The translations under genes and the position numbers were made by a program. From Achromobacter mucicolens (GTDB taxonomy: Bacteria; Pseudomonadota; Gammaproteobacteria; Burkholderiales; Burkholderiaceae_B), in assembly GCF_902859725.1 (NCBI RefSeq), contig NZ_CADIJP010000014.1, positions 87,470 through 151,469 on the forward strand: 64,000 nucleotides of DNA, written 5' to 3'. The notes under the pieces are model-generated. The model searched no databases, was not told the DNA's origin, and saw only the letters and a list, made by a program, of their open reading frames with translations. Of this stretch, positions 56,121 to 64,000 are shown piece after piece; the first letter of the stretch is position 1, and the number at the start of each line of letters is the position of its first letter.

Positions 56121-56446
56121 TGAACACCCCTTCCTCCCCCGCGGACGCCGGCCCGAACGCCAACCGCAACGCGGCGGTCGCCATCTCGTACGACGAAAGC
56201 GACGGCGCGCCCCGCGTGGTGGCCAAGGGCTACGGCCAGCTGGCGGACACGATTGTCCGCGCGGCCGAGGAAAACGGACTGTACGTGCACGAATCGCGCG
56301 AACTGGTGGGCTTGCTCATGCAGGTCGACCTGGACGCGCATATTCCCCCCCAACTCTATGTCGCGGTGGCAGAATTGCTCGCCTGGCTCTACCGCCTGGA
56401 ATCGCGCGACATACCCCAGGCCGCGCGGCCCGAAATCTCTACCTAA
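56120..56446 (+). CDS. FlhB C-terminal-domain-like protein (FhlB/YlqH type)
   Basis: A 108-residue cytoplasmic protein equal to the FlhB C-terminal export-switch domain alone. AVAISYDESDGAPRVVAKGYGQLADTIVRAAEENGLYVHESRELVGLLMQVDLDAHIPPQLYVAVAELLAWLYRLE aligns with FlhB residues after the cleavage site. The NPTH autocleavage motif is absent, as is the membrane part. The pair with a FliK-like gene resembles ylqG-ylqH of Bacillus. Confidence 0.85.
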   Translation: MNTPSSPADAGPNANRNAAVAISYDESDGAPRVVAKGYGQLADTIVRAAEENGLYVHESRELVGLLMQVDLDAHIPPQLYVAVAELLAWLYRLESRDIPQAARPEIST

Positions 56447-56457
56447 GGACGATCACC

Positions 56458-57261
56458 GTGTTGGATGCCGCCGATCCGGAATTCCTGCTGACCCGGCCGG
56501 AAGACATGCGCTCAGCCCTTTTCGAGCTGACGCACCCCGACAGCCACATCCTGGTGCGCGATGCCGCGGACCGTGAGATTGCCGTGCTGATCCTGGGAGC
56601 CGACAAGCAGACGCGCCAGTTCTTCTGGCGCCCGCGCGACTACGATGGCGCGGACTTCGAGCAGTCGGACAGCATGGGCCTCCTGAGCGGCACGAACTTC
56701 CACTTCCATGCCACCGCCTATGGCGGCGTGCAGATCCGCTTTCGCGTCCAGCGTCCTGAAGTCATCCACTTCGATGACGGCAGCGCGGCGCTGATGTCGC
56801 CCTTCCCCGATCGCCTGGCCCGCATCCAGCGGCGCAAAATGTTCCGCGCCTCGATGATCACCAGCGCCAACCGGTGCTTCGCCACATGGCAAGCGGCGCC
56901 GGCGGACAAGCCAGTGGGTTTCACCGTGCGCGACATTTCAGTGGACGGCGTGGGCCTGCGCGTGGGACTGGCCGTGGGCGAGCTGCCCGAGCGCGGCACG
57001 GTGATGCAAGACGTGGAACTGGATTTCGGCGAACTGGGCAAGCTGAGCGCCGACCTGGAAGTGCGCAACATCTATCCGGTGTCGGGCCAGCCGATGGCCG
57101 CCGCCGACGGCAGCGACGGTGAAGCGCCCAAGCACGTGTCGCTGACGGGCGAACCCCCGGTCAGCCATGTGGGCGCCCTCTTCATGAACCTGAACGCCCG
57201 CCAGGAAAACTGGCTGCAGCAGGTGGTGTGGCGCCTGGAGAAAGGCGCGCAGCGCAACTGA
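56458..57261 (+). CDS. ycgR: YcgR-type c-di-GMP-binding flagellar brake protein
   Basis: A 267-residue PilZ protein that slows flagellar rotation when c-di-GMP is high. The N-terminal YcgR domain (about residues 1-115) precedes a PilZ domain in which RRKMFR (RxxxR, near residue 124) and DISVDG (DxSxxG, near 158) form the ligand site, both complete. The start is GTG at 56458 after AAGGA. A membrane diguanylate cyclase is encoded at 10565-11752. Confidence 0.92.
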   Translation: MLDAADPEFLLTRPEDMRSALFELTHPDSHILVRDAADREIAVLILGADKQTRQFFWRPRDYDGADFEQSDSMGLLSGTNFHFHATAYGGVQIRFRVQRPEVIHFDDGSAALMSPFPDRLARIQRRKMFRASMITSANRCFATWQAAPADKPVGFTVRDISVDGVGLRVGLAVGELPERGTVMQDVELDFGELGKLSADLEVRNIYPVSGQPMAAADGSDGEAPKHVSLTGEPPVSHVGALFMNLNARQENWLQQVVWRLEKGAQRN

Positions 57262-57311
57262 AACGGCGCCTCGGGCCGCATGGCGCGCTCCTGATGGCGC
57301 CGCTGCAACGC

Positions 57312-57338
57312 AAAAGGCCTTCCCGCGGGAAGGCCTTT
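57312..57338. terminator. Bidirectional terminator between ycgR and fliE
   Basis: AAAGGCCTTCCC and GGGAAGGCCTTT form a perfect 12-bp stem with a two-base loop between the convergent genes. The flanking T/A runs are short. Confidence 0.8.
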
Positions 57339-57354
57339 GAGCTGCTTGCCGGCC

Positions 57355-57687
57355 TTACACGGCCATCGACGAGATTTCCTTGTAGGCCGCAACCAGCTTG
57401 TTGCGCACCTGGACCGCCGTCTGAAAGCCCAGGCTGGCCTTCTGCAGGTCGATCATGACGTCGTTGAGCGAGATGTCGGGCGCGCCCAGCTCGAAGGCCT
57501 TGGCCTGGTTGCTGGCGGCGTTCTGGGCGGAGGTCACGCGACGGATGGAGCGCTGCAGTTCCGCGGCAAAACCGTCGGGTTGCGCGACGCCCTCGCCGGC
57601 GGACAGATTACCCGTCTCCGCCTTGCTCACGACCGCGCGCATCTGCTGGAGCATGCCTTCGATGCCGGACAAGCCTGATACAGCCAT
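57355..57687 (-). CDS. fliE: Flagellar hook-basal body protein FliE
   Basis: A 110-residue rod/MS-ring adapter, the first axial component exported. [69 protein letters not shown] is the conserved FliE C-terminal part. It is transcribed away from fliF; the 329-base spacer holds the class II promoters for both sides. Confidence 0.95.
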   Translation of the reverse strand: MAVSGLSGIEGMLQQMRAVVSKAETGNLSAGEGVAQPDGFAAELQRSIRRVTSAQNAASNQAKAFELGAPDISLNDVMIDLQKASLGFQTAVQVRNKLVAAYKEISSMAV

Positions 57688-58016
57688 TACCTATTCCTTG
57701 CTGGTGGGATTACGCCAAATTGAAGACGCAGCGTAACGCCGATCAGGGCTGTCCATAGCCGACAAGAACCGCCAAAAAACCTGACATTTCAACGAATGCG
57801 AACGTCCCCCGCCGGGGATGCGGCCCCGCTTTGCGCCTCGTCATCGACATAGGGCTTAAGTAACGCCAAAAAACGGCTGTTTTCATCGATTGGGATTGGT
57901 GTCTCAGGGGCAATAATCCACGCTCTCCCCAGACCAGAAGCACGTTGCATGTGTAATCGGCCCTACCCAGACATGAAGTCATTTTCCCTGCTCCGCGAAG
58001 CCAGCGGGAGCCGTCA
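57688..58016. other. fliE-fliF divergent regulatory region
   Basis: No gene. It contains two similar stretches, GCCAAAAAACC...TTTCAACGA and GCCAAAAAACGG...TTTCATCGA (near 57770 and 57865), several AACGCC copies, and a CCCC-GCC-GGGG hairpin near 57812. AACGCCAAAAAACGGC loosely resembles an FlhDC box. No convincing sigma-28 or sigma-54 promoter is visible, fitting class II genes activated by FlhDC with sigma-70. Confidence 0.45.
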
Positions 58017-59693
58017 ATGAATCAGCAGGCTACCCTGAGCTCGTCGCTTCTGGCCAAGTTCCCCGTGCTGGAACGGGTCCGCGCGCTTCCCAAGCCCGTC
58101 CTGCTCGGCGCCGCCGCGGCCCTTGTCGCGGTGATCGTCGCCGTGGTCATGTGGAGCAGCGAACCGAAGTACAAGGTTCTGTTCTCGAACCTGGACGACC
58201 GTGACGGCGGCGCCATCGTGACGGCCCTGGGCACGATGAACGTGCCCTACCGATACAACGAAAACGGCACCGCGCTGCTGGTGCCCGCCGACCGCGTCTA
58301 TGACGCCCGGCTGCAGTTGGCCTCGCAAGGCCTGCCGCGCGGCGGCTCCGTCGGCTTCGAACTGATGGACAACGCCCGCTTCGGCGCCAGCCAGTTTGCG
58401 GAACAGATCAACTACCAGCGCGGTCTGGAGGGCGAGCTGGCCCGTTCGATCGAAGCCATGAACACCGTGCAGCACGCCCGCGTCCACCTGGCCATGCCGC
58501 GCCAGTCGCTGTTCGTGCGCGAGCGCCAGGCGCCCACCGCCTCCGTGCTGCTGAACCTGTACCCGGGCCGCAGCCTGAGCGATGCCCAGGTGTCCGCGAT
58601 CTCCTGGCTGGTGGCTTCCAGCGTGCCGGAGCTGACCGCCGAAAGCGTGTCCATCGTCGACCAGAACGGCCGCCTGCTGTCCGCCCCGCTGGGCGAAGGC
58701 CGCGGCATGGACGCCGACCAGCTTCGCTTCGTGCGCGAGATCGAGCAGCGCACCGTCGAGCGCATCCTTACCATCCTGAATCCCCTGGTCGGCCCCGGCA
58801 ACGTGCACGCCCAGGCCACCGCCGACGTCGACTTCTCGCGCCGCGAGGAAACGTCCGAGGTCTACCGCCCCAACCAGGAACCTGGTCAGGCCGCCGTGCG
58901 CAGCCAGCAGACCAGCGATTCCACCCAGCGTGGCGTCGGCCCCGCCCAAGGCGTGCCCGGCGCGCTGTCGAACCAGGCGCCCGCCAACGCGCAGGCGCCC
59001 GTCACCAATCCCCCGCAGCAGCAACCGCCCCGCCCCGGCCAACCGCCGCAGGCCAATGCACAGCAGCAGCAACAGCAACAGCAGCAGACCGGCACGCAGG
59101 CCCCCGCCGGCAACCTGAACGAACGCCGCGACGCAACGACGAACTACGAAGTCGACCGCACCATCAGCCACATCAAACAGCCCGTTGGCAACCTCAAGCG
59201 CATGTCGGTGGCCGTGGTCGTGAACTACGTGCGCGACAAGGATGGCGAACTGCAAGCCTTGCCGCCCGAGGAACTGAACAAGCTCACCAACCTGGTGCGC
59301 GAGGCAATGGGCTATTCCGAAGGCCGCGGCGACTCGCTGAACCTGGTCAACAGCCAGTTCAACGATGGCCCGCCGCCGCTGCCGATGTGGCGCGATCCGG
59401 AAATGATCTCGCTGTTCAAGACGATCCTGTTCTGGCTGATCGGTGGCGTCCTGGCCCTGTGGCTGTACCGCAAGATTCGCCGCTCGGTCACCGAGTACCT
59501 GTACCCGCCGGTGGATCCGGAACAGGCCGAAGCCGAGCGCGCCGAAGCCGCCCGCGAGGCCCAGGACCTGGCCCGCGCCAAGGAAACCGATCGCTATCAG
59601 GACAACCTTGAACGCGCTCGCACCATGGCCAACAAGGATCCGCGCGCCGTCGCGATGGTCCTGCGCACCTGGATGACCAAAGATGAAAAATGA
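58017..59693 (+). CDS. fliF: Flagellar MS-ring protein FliF
   Basis: A 558-residue protein that forms the membrane ring of the basal body. Two membrane segments lie near residues 27-47 (LLGAAAALVAVIVAVVMW) and 465-483 (TILFWLIGGVLALWLY), with ring-building motifs between (YKVLFSNLDDRDGGAIV, EQINYQRGLEGELARSIEAM). Residues about 300-370 are Pro/Gln-rich with a CAG/CAA run giving nine consecutive Gln. The C-terminal helix binds FliG. GGGAG precedes the ATG. Confidence 0.96.
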   Translation: MNQQATLSSSLLAKFPVLERVRALPKPVLLGAAAALVAVIVAVVMWSSEPKYKVLFSNLDDRDGGAIVTALGTMNVPYRYNENGTALLVPADRVYDARLQLASQGLPRGGSVGFELMDNARFGASQFAEQINYQRGLEGELARSIEAMNTVQHARVHLAMPRQSLFVRERQAPTASVLLNLYPGRSLSDAQVSAISWLVASSVPELTAESVSIVDQNGRLLSAPLGEGRGMDADQLRFVREIEQRTVERILTILNPLVGPGNVHAQATADVDFSRREETSEVYRPNQEPGQAAVRSQQTSDSTQRGVGPAQGVPGALSNQAPANAQAPVTNPPQQQPPRPGQPPQANAQQQQQQQQQTGTQAPAGNLNERRDATTNYEVDRTISHIKQPVGNLKRMSVAVVVNYVRDKDGELQALPPEELNKLTNLVREAMGYSEGRGDSLNLVNSQFNDGPPPLPMWRDPEMISLFKTILFWLIGGVLALWLYRKIRRSVTEYLYPPVDPEQAEAERAEAAREAQDLARAKETDRYQDNLERARTMANKDPRAVAMVLRTWMTKDEK

Positions 59694-60693
59694 TTCCCTG
59701 CCAATGGACGGCATGACGCGCAGCGCCGTCCTGATGATGTCGCTGGGCGAAGACGCCGCGGCCGAAGTGTTCAAGTACCTGAGCGCCCGTGAAGTGCAGC
59801 AGGTCGGCGCCGCGATGGCGAGTCTGAAACAGGTCACGCGCAACGACGTCGCCGTCGTGCTGGAAGAGTTCCGCCAGGAAGCCGACCAGTTCATGGCCGT
59901 GACGCTGGGCTCGGACGACTACATCCGCAGCGTGCTTACCAAGGCGCTGGGCAGCGACCGCGCGGCCGGCCTGATCGAGGACATCCTGGAAGCCGGCGAC
60001 GGCGGCAGCGGCATCGACGCGCTGAACTGGCTGGATCCGAACACCGTGGCCGAACTGATCGGCGACGAGCACCCGCAGATCATCGCGACCATCCTGGTGC
60101 ACCTGGAGCGCGACCGCGCCGCCGGCGTGCTGGCGCTGTTGACCGACCGCCTGCGCAACGACGTCATGCTGCGCATCGCCACCTTCGGCGGCGTGCAGCC
60201 GGCCGCGCTGTCCGAGCTGACCGAAGTGCTGAACTCCGTCCTGGCCGGCCAGGGCGCCAAGCGAAGCAAGATGGGCGGCGTGCGCACCGCGGCCGAGATC
60301 CTGAACATGATGAACTCGACGCAGGAAGAAACCGTGGTCGCCAGCCTGCGCGAACGCGACAACGACCTGGCGCAGAAGATCATCGACGAGATGTTCGTCT
60401 TCGACAACCTGCTCGACGTGGAAGACCGCGCGATCCAGCTCATTCTCAAGGAAATCGACAACGACACGCTCATGGTCGCGCTCAAGGGCGCCCAGGAAGA
60501 GCTGCGCGCCAAGTTCCTGCGCAACATGTCCAGCCGTGCGGCCGAAATGCTGCGCGAGGACCTGGAAGCCCAGGGCCCGATCCGCATGTCGAAGGTCGAG
60601 ACCGAACAGAAGAAGATCCTGCAGATCGCCCGCCGCCTGGCGGAAAGCGGCCAGATCGTGCTGGGCAATTCCGGAGACGACGCGTATGTCTGA
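59683..60693 (+). CDS. fliG: Flagellar motor switch protein FliG
   Basis: A 336-residue switch protein that contacts MotA and transmits torque. The EHPQ motif (GDEHPQIIATIL) is at about residue 128 in the middle domain, and the C-terminal domain has the charged torque helix (REDLEAQGPIRMSKVE). It overlaps the end of fliF by 11 bases. Confidence 0.97.
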   Translation: MKNDSLPMDGMTRSAVLMMSLGEDAAAEVFKYLSAREVQQVGAAMASLKQVTRNDVAVVLEEFRQEADQFMAVTLGSDDYIRSVLTKALGSDRAAGLIEDILEAGDGGSGIDALNWLDPNTVAELIGDEHPQIIATILVHLERDRAAGVLALLTDRLRNDVMLRIATFGGVQPAALSELTEVLNSVLAGQGAKRSKMGGVRTAAEILNMMNSTQEETVVASLRERDNDLAQKIIDEMFVFDNLLDVEDRAIQLILKEIDNDTLMVALKGAQEELRAKFLRNMSSRAAEMLREDLEAQGPIRMSKVETEQKKILQIARRLAESGQIVLGNSGDDAYV

Positions 60694-61429
60694 AGCGGAC
60701 AACGGCGCGGCGACGCTCATCTCGCGCAGCGCCGCCTGGCGGCGCTGGCAGATGCTGTCGTTCGACGAGCCGGCGCCCGTCGAAGTCGAACCCGAGCCGG
60801 AACCCGATCCGGGCCCCGATCCCGCCGTGGTGATGGCGCAGTTGCGCGCCCAGGCGATTGCGGAAGGCCACGAGGAAGGCGTGACGCGCGGTCATGCCGC
60901 CGGGTTCGAAGCTGGCCAGCAGGCGGGCTATGAGGCCGGTCTTGCCGCTGGCCGCGAAGCCGGCCACGCCGAAGGCCTGGCCCAAGGCCGCGAACAAGGC
61001 GCCGCCGAAGCGCAGCGCCTGCATGCGCTGGTGGAAGCCTGCGCCGTCTCGATCGGCGCGCTGGAAGAAAAGATGGGCCAGAGCCTGTTGACGCTGGCCC
61101 TGGACATTGCCCAGCAAGTCGTGCGCACCACCCTCGCCGAACAGCCCGAGACGGTGGTGAACGCCGTGCGCGACGTGCTGCACATCAATCCGACGGCCGG
61201 CGGCCAGATGCGTCTGTGGGCCAATCCGGACGATATCGAACTGATCCGCCTGCACCTGGCCGACGAATTGAAGGAAGGCCATTGGCGCGTGCTGGCCGAT
61301 GAATCCATCCTGCGTGGCGGCTGCCGCGCCGAGACGCCTTTCGGCGACATCGACGCCACCTTGCAGACTCGCTGGCGCCGCGTGGCCGCCTCGCTCGGCC
61401 GCAACGCCTCCTGGGAGGAGCCGGTGTGA
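60686..61429 (+). CDS. fliH: Flagellar assembly protein FliH
   Basis: A 247-residue negative regulator and stator of the FliI ATPase. Residues 61-105 form twelve consecutive xxxG repeats (Gly at 61, 65, 69 ... 105), the GxxxG dimer helix known from FliH and related stator proteins. An acidic Pro/Glu stretch lies at about 30-46. The C-terminal domain (residues 110-240) binds FliI. The start overlaps fliG by eight bases. Confidence 0.94.
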   Translation: MSEADNGAATLISRSAAWRRWQMLSFDEPAPVEVEPEPEPDPGPDPAVVMAQLRAQAIAEGHEEGVTRGHAAGFEAGQQAGYEAGLAAGREAGHAEGLAQGREQGAAEAQRLHALVEACAVSIGALEEKMGQSLLTLALDIAQQVVRTTLAEQPETVVNAVRDVLHINPTAGGQMRLWANPDDIELIRLHLADELKEGHWRVLADESILRGGCRAETPFGDIDATLQTRWRRVAASLGRNASWEEPV

Positions 61430-62949
61430 ACGGCAATCCGGCCTCCGAGCAACCCGGCCAGGCCGGCGCGCCCCTCGCGGGCGCCCCGGCCGTTTCCGCG
61501 TCGGCCAAGCCCACCGCGCCGGTGCTCGACCGCTGGCAGACGCAGCTTGAGATCGGCTCGATCCGCGCGGCGTCCACCGATCCGTGGCTGGTCAGCGGCA
61601 AGATCACGCGCGCGACCGGCCTCGTGCTGCACGCCACCGGCCTGCGCCTGCCCGTCGGCGCCGCCGCCCGCATCGAGATCGCGCGCGGACACGACCATTG
61701 GGCCGACGCCGAAGTCGTGGGCTTTGACGGTCACACGCTGTACCTGATGCCGCAGGCCGACATTTCCGGCCTGCCGCCCGGCGCGCGCGTCGTGCCCGGC
61801 GAACCGCCCGTGCAGCGCCAGATTCCGCTGCCGCGCAAGGCCGAACTGAACGGCAATGCCAAGCCCCAGCTTGGCCGCCACCTGCCAGTCGGCAACGCCC
61901 TGCTTGGCCGCGTGCTGGACGGCGCGGGCCGTCCGCTCGACGGCCTGGGTCCGCTGACCGGCGCCGAACTGGCGCCCCTGTCTGCCCAGCCGATCAACCC
62001 GCTGTCGCGCGCGCCCATCGATACGGTGCTGGACACCGGCGTGCGCGCCATCAATGGCCTGCTCACTGTCGGCCGCGGCCAGCGCATGGGCCTGTTCGCC
62101 GGTTCCGGCGTCGGTAAATCCGTGCTGCTGGGCATGATGGCCCGCTATACCAAGGCCGACGTGATCGTGGTCGGCCTGATCGGCGAACGGGGCCGTGAAG
62201 TCAAGGAATTCATCGAGCACAACCTGGGCCCGGAAGGCCTGGCACGCTCGGTCGTGGTGGCCGCGCCGGCCGACGTGTCGGCGCTGCTGCGACTGCAAGG
62301 CGCCGCGTACGCCACTCGCCTGGCCGAGCATTTCCGCGACCAAGGCCTGGACGTGCTGCTGATCATGGACTCGCTGACCCGCTATGCGATGGCGCAACGG
62401 GAAATCGCGCTGGCCATCGGCGAACCGCCCGCCACCAAGGGCTATCCGCCGTCGGTGTTTGCCAAGCTGCCCACGCTGGTGGAACGCGCGGGCATGGGCG
62501 CGCCCGGCCCGTCCGGCAAGGCCGGCTCCATCACGGCGTTCTACACCGTGCTGGCCGAGGGTGACGATCAACAGGATCCGATCGCCGACTCGGCGCGCGC
62601 GATCCTGGACGGCCACGTCGTGCTGTCGCGCCACCTGGCCGAATCGGGCCACTACCCCGCCATCGACATCGAAGCGTCGATTTCGCGGGCGATGACCTCG
62701 CTCATCACGCCGCAGCAGTTCTCCATCGTGCGCCGCTTCAAGCAAAGCCTGTCGCGTTACCAGCGCAACCGCGACCTCATCGCCGTGGGCGCCTACGCCG
62801 CCGGCAACGACCCGCAGCTGGACGACGCCATCGCGCGCTACCCGCGCCTGGAAGCCTTCCTGCAGCAGGACATCGGCGAGAACGTCGGTTACGAAGACGC
62901 CGTCAACCAATTGCGAGCCAGTTTCGAATCACGGGACACTTATGCCTAG
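61426..62949 (+). CDS. fliI: Flagellum-specific ATP synthase FliI
   Basis: A 507-residue hexameric ATPase that energises type III export. The Walker A motif [13 protein letters not shown] is at about residues 224-236, the Walker [26 protein letters not shown] follows. The N-terminus carries about 40 extra Ala/Pro-rich residues compared with enteric FliI. The start codon is GTG, overlapping the fliH stop (GTGA). Confidence 0.96.
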   Translation: MNGNPASEQPGQAGAPLAGAPAVSASAKPTAPVLDRWQTQLEIGSIRAASTDPWLVSGKITRATGLVLHATGLRLPVGAAARIEIARGHDHWADAEVVGFDGHTLYLMPQADISGLPPGARVVPGEPPVQRQIPLPRKAELNGNAKPQLGRHLPVGNALLGRVLDGAGRPLDGLGPLTGAELAPLSAQPINPLSRAPIDTVLDTGVRAINGLLTVGRGQRMGLFAGSGVGKSVLLGMMARYTKADVIVVGLIGERGREVKEFIEHNLGPEGLARSVVVAAPADVSALLRLQGAAYATRLAEHFRDQGLDVLLIMDSLTRYAMAQREIALAIGEPPATKGYPPSVFAKLPTLVERAGMGAPGPSGKAGSITAFYTVLAEGDDQQDPIADSARAILDGHVVLSRHLAESGHYPAIDIEASISRAMTSLITPQQFSIVRRFKQSLSRYQRNRDLIAVGAYAAGNDPQLDDAIARYPRLEAFLQQDIGENVGYEDAVNQLRASFESRDTYA

Positions 62950-63397
62950 CCAACTGCCTCTGGACATGCTGATCAACCTGGCCAAGGAAAGCACGGACGA
63001 AGCCGCGCGCCTGCTCGGCCGGCTGACCGCCGAACGCAGCAATGCGCAACGCCAGCTTTCCATGCTGCACGACTACCGCCAGGACTACCTCGAGCGCCTT
63101 CAGACGGCGATGACGACCGGCATGGCCGCCAGCGACTGCCACAACTATCAGCGCTTCATCGGCACGCTGGACGACGCGATCGGCCAGCAGCAGGGCGTGC
63201 TGCGCCAGGCCGAGGAAAACCTGTCCAAGGGGCAGCTCTACTGGCAGCAGGAAAAACGCAAGCTCAACTCCTACGATGCCCTGGCGCAGCGCGAGCAGCG
63301 CGCCCAGGCGCTGGTGGAGTCGCGCCGTGAACAGCGCGCCAACGACGAATACTCCGCCCGCCTGGTCCAGCGCCAGGCCAGCGGCATGCAGCATTAA
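62942..63397 (+). CDS. fliJ: Flagellar export protein FliJ
   Basis: A 151-residue antiparallel coiled-coil protein that sits in the FliI ring and interacts with FlhA. The whole sequence is helical and charged ([34 protein letters not shown]). Overlaps fliI by eight bases. Confidence 0.93.
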   Translation: MPSQLPLDMLINLAKESTDEAARLLGRLTAERSNAQRQLSMLHDYRQDYLERLQTAMTTGMAASDCHNYQRFIGTLDDAIGQQQGVLRQAEENLSKGQLYWQQEKRKLNSYDALAQREQRAQALVESRREQRANDEYSARLVQRQASGMQH

Positions 63398-63421
63398 GCA
63401 ATACCTCACAGGAAGCTTTAG

Positions 63422-64000
63422 ATGACCGCTCCCCTGCCCTTGCCTTCGATCGCGCCGGCCTCTCCGTCGCCGGTCAACGACGTGCTCGGCGCCAAACCGG
63501 CTGCCGGGAACAAGAAAGATAAAGGCCCCGCCTTTTCCGACGTCCTGGCGCAACAGCGTCCGGCGCAGCAGCGGCCCAACCAGGCCGCCGACGCCCGCCC
63601 CGCGAACGGCAACAGCAAGACGCCGTCCAAGGACGGCAAGCCCGGCGATCCGGCCGCCACGGCCGAAGGCGCCGCCGCCGGCGCCATCAATGAAGCGGTG
63701 CAGACCGCCGCCCAGGCCGAAGCCGGCGCTCTGGCCGTCGCGGCGCAGTTGCCCGTGGCCCCGTCCGACCTGCCGCAACAGGCCCTGGAGATCGCGGCCC
63801 AGGCCGCCGAACAGGTGCAGCTTGCCCGCGGCAATGCCGCTGCGGCCGTCACCGCCATGAACCAGGGCGCCGCCGTGCTGACGGCCGCGCTCAATGCCGC
63901 CGACACGTTGGCGCCGCAGGCCGCGCAGCAGACGCCGGTGGCCGCGACCGCCGGCCAGGCGCAAGCCGCCGCCGCCCAGATCGCCCGCGACGCCGAAGCC
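63422..64000 (+). CDS. fliK: Flagellar hook-length control protein FliK (N-terminal part)
   Basis: The first 193 codons are present; the gene continues past the window. The sequence is Ala/Pro/Gln-rich and probably disordered (AAGAINEAVQTAAQAEAGALAVAAQ), as usual for the N-terminal half of FliK, the molecular ruler that triggers the export switch. Identity rests on position after fliJ and composition; the diagnostic C-terminal domain is outside the window. Confidence 0.82.
   Translation, partial: MTAPLPLPSIAPASPSPVNDVLGAKPAAGNKKDKGPAFSDVLAQQRPAQQRPNQAADARPANGNSKTPSKDGKPGDPAATAEGAAAGAINEAVQTAAQAEAGALAVAAQLPVAPSDLPQQALEIAAQAAEQVQLARGNAAAAVTAMNQGAAVLTAALNAADTLAPQAAQQTPVAATAGQAQAAAAQIARDAEA

Noticed and set aside
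60928-62910. A 660-codon open frame opposite fliH and fliI
   Set aside because: Crosses a gene boundary on the other strand and has antisense-type composition.

Overview
This window is chromosomal DNA of a high-GC betaproteobacterium. I place it in the Alcaligenaceae (Achromobacter/Bordetella group). The evidence is the gene order rpsB-tsf-pyrH-frr-uppS-cdsA-dxr-rseP-bamA-skp-lpxD-fabZ-lpxA-lpxB-rnhB, a Bug-type periplasmic binding protein next to CoA-transferase and acyl-CoA dehydrogenase genes, and the flagellar order fliDST, a fliK-like gene, an flhB-like gene, ycgR, fliE and fliFGHIJK. The species is inferred from gene content only. Coding density is very high. I saw no rRNA, tRNA, CRISPR array, insertion sequence, prophage or integrase.

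Layout. 1-4265: DNA replication and cell wall genes (tatD fragment, holB, tmk, mltG) divergent from ygfZ. 4320-5024: a VIT-family transporter. 5083-8827: a four-gene valine-degradation operon (thioesterase, mmsB, 3-hydroxyisobutyryl-CoA hydrolase, isobutyryl-CoA dehydrogenase) with a palindrome upstream that resembles a LiuR operator. 9074-10563: rnfH-ratA divergent from smpB. 10565-15132: a diguanylate cyclase, an SPFH/NfeD pair, a glutamine amidotransferase-like protein and a short Ada-like DNA repair protein. 15218-18626: phosphoenolpyruvate synthase divergent from its regulatory kinase/phosphorylase. 18699-20643: four small lipoproteins, three of them DUF2846 paralogues. 20769-36545: the large conserved block for translation, isoprenoid, phospholipid and outer-membrane biogenesis, all on the minus strand. 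37459-42752: map, glnD, marC, dsbB and a YgjP-like metallopeptidase on the plus strand. 42827-47077: purF, cvpA, a SPOR-domain protein and folC.

47244-51857 is an accessory catabolic module: cupin, Bug binding protein, CaiB/BaiF CoA-transferase and acyl-CoA dehydrogenase on one strand, with a convergent IclR regulator. From 51905 to the end is flagellar. A well-matched sigma-28 promoter precedes flaG-fliD-fliS-fliT. A FliK-like/FlhB-C-like pair and a YcgR-type c-di-GMP effector follow. fliE is divergent from fliFGHIJ, and fliK runs off the end of the window.

Most of the window is core genome with well-known functions. The parts least explained by standard annotation are the DUF2846 lipoprotein cluster with its duplicated promoter element, the FliK-like/FlhB-C-like pair, the IclR/Bug/CoA-transferase module, and several dyads in intergenic regions (ppsA/ppsR, upstream of acdH, upstream of the cupin gene, upstream of rpsB). 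I did not find a clearly new multi-gene system.
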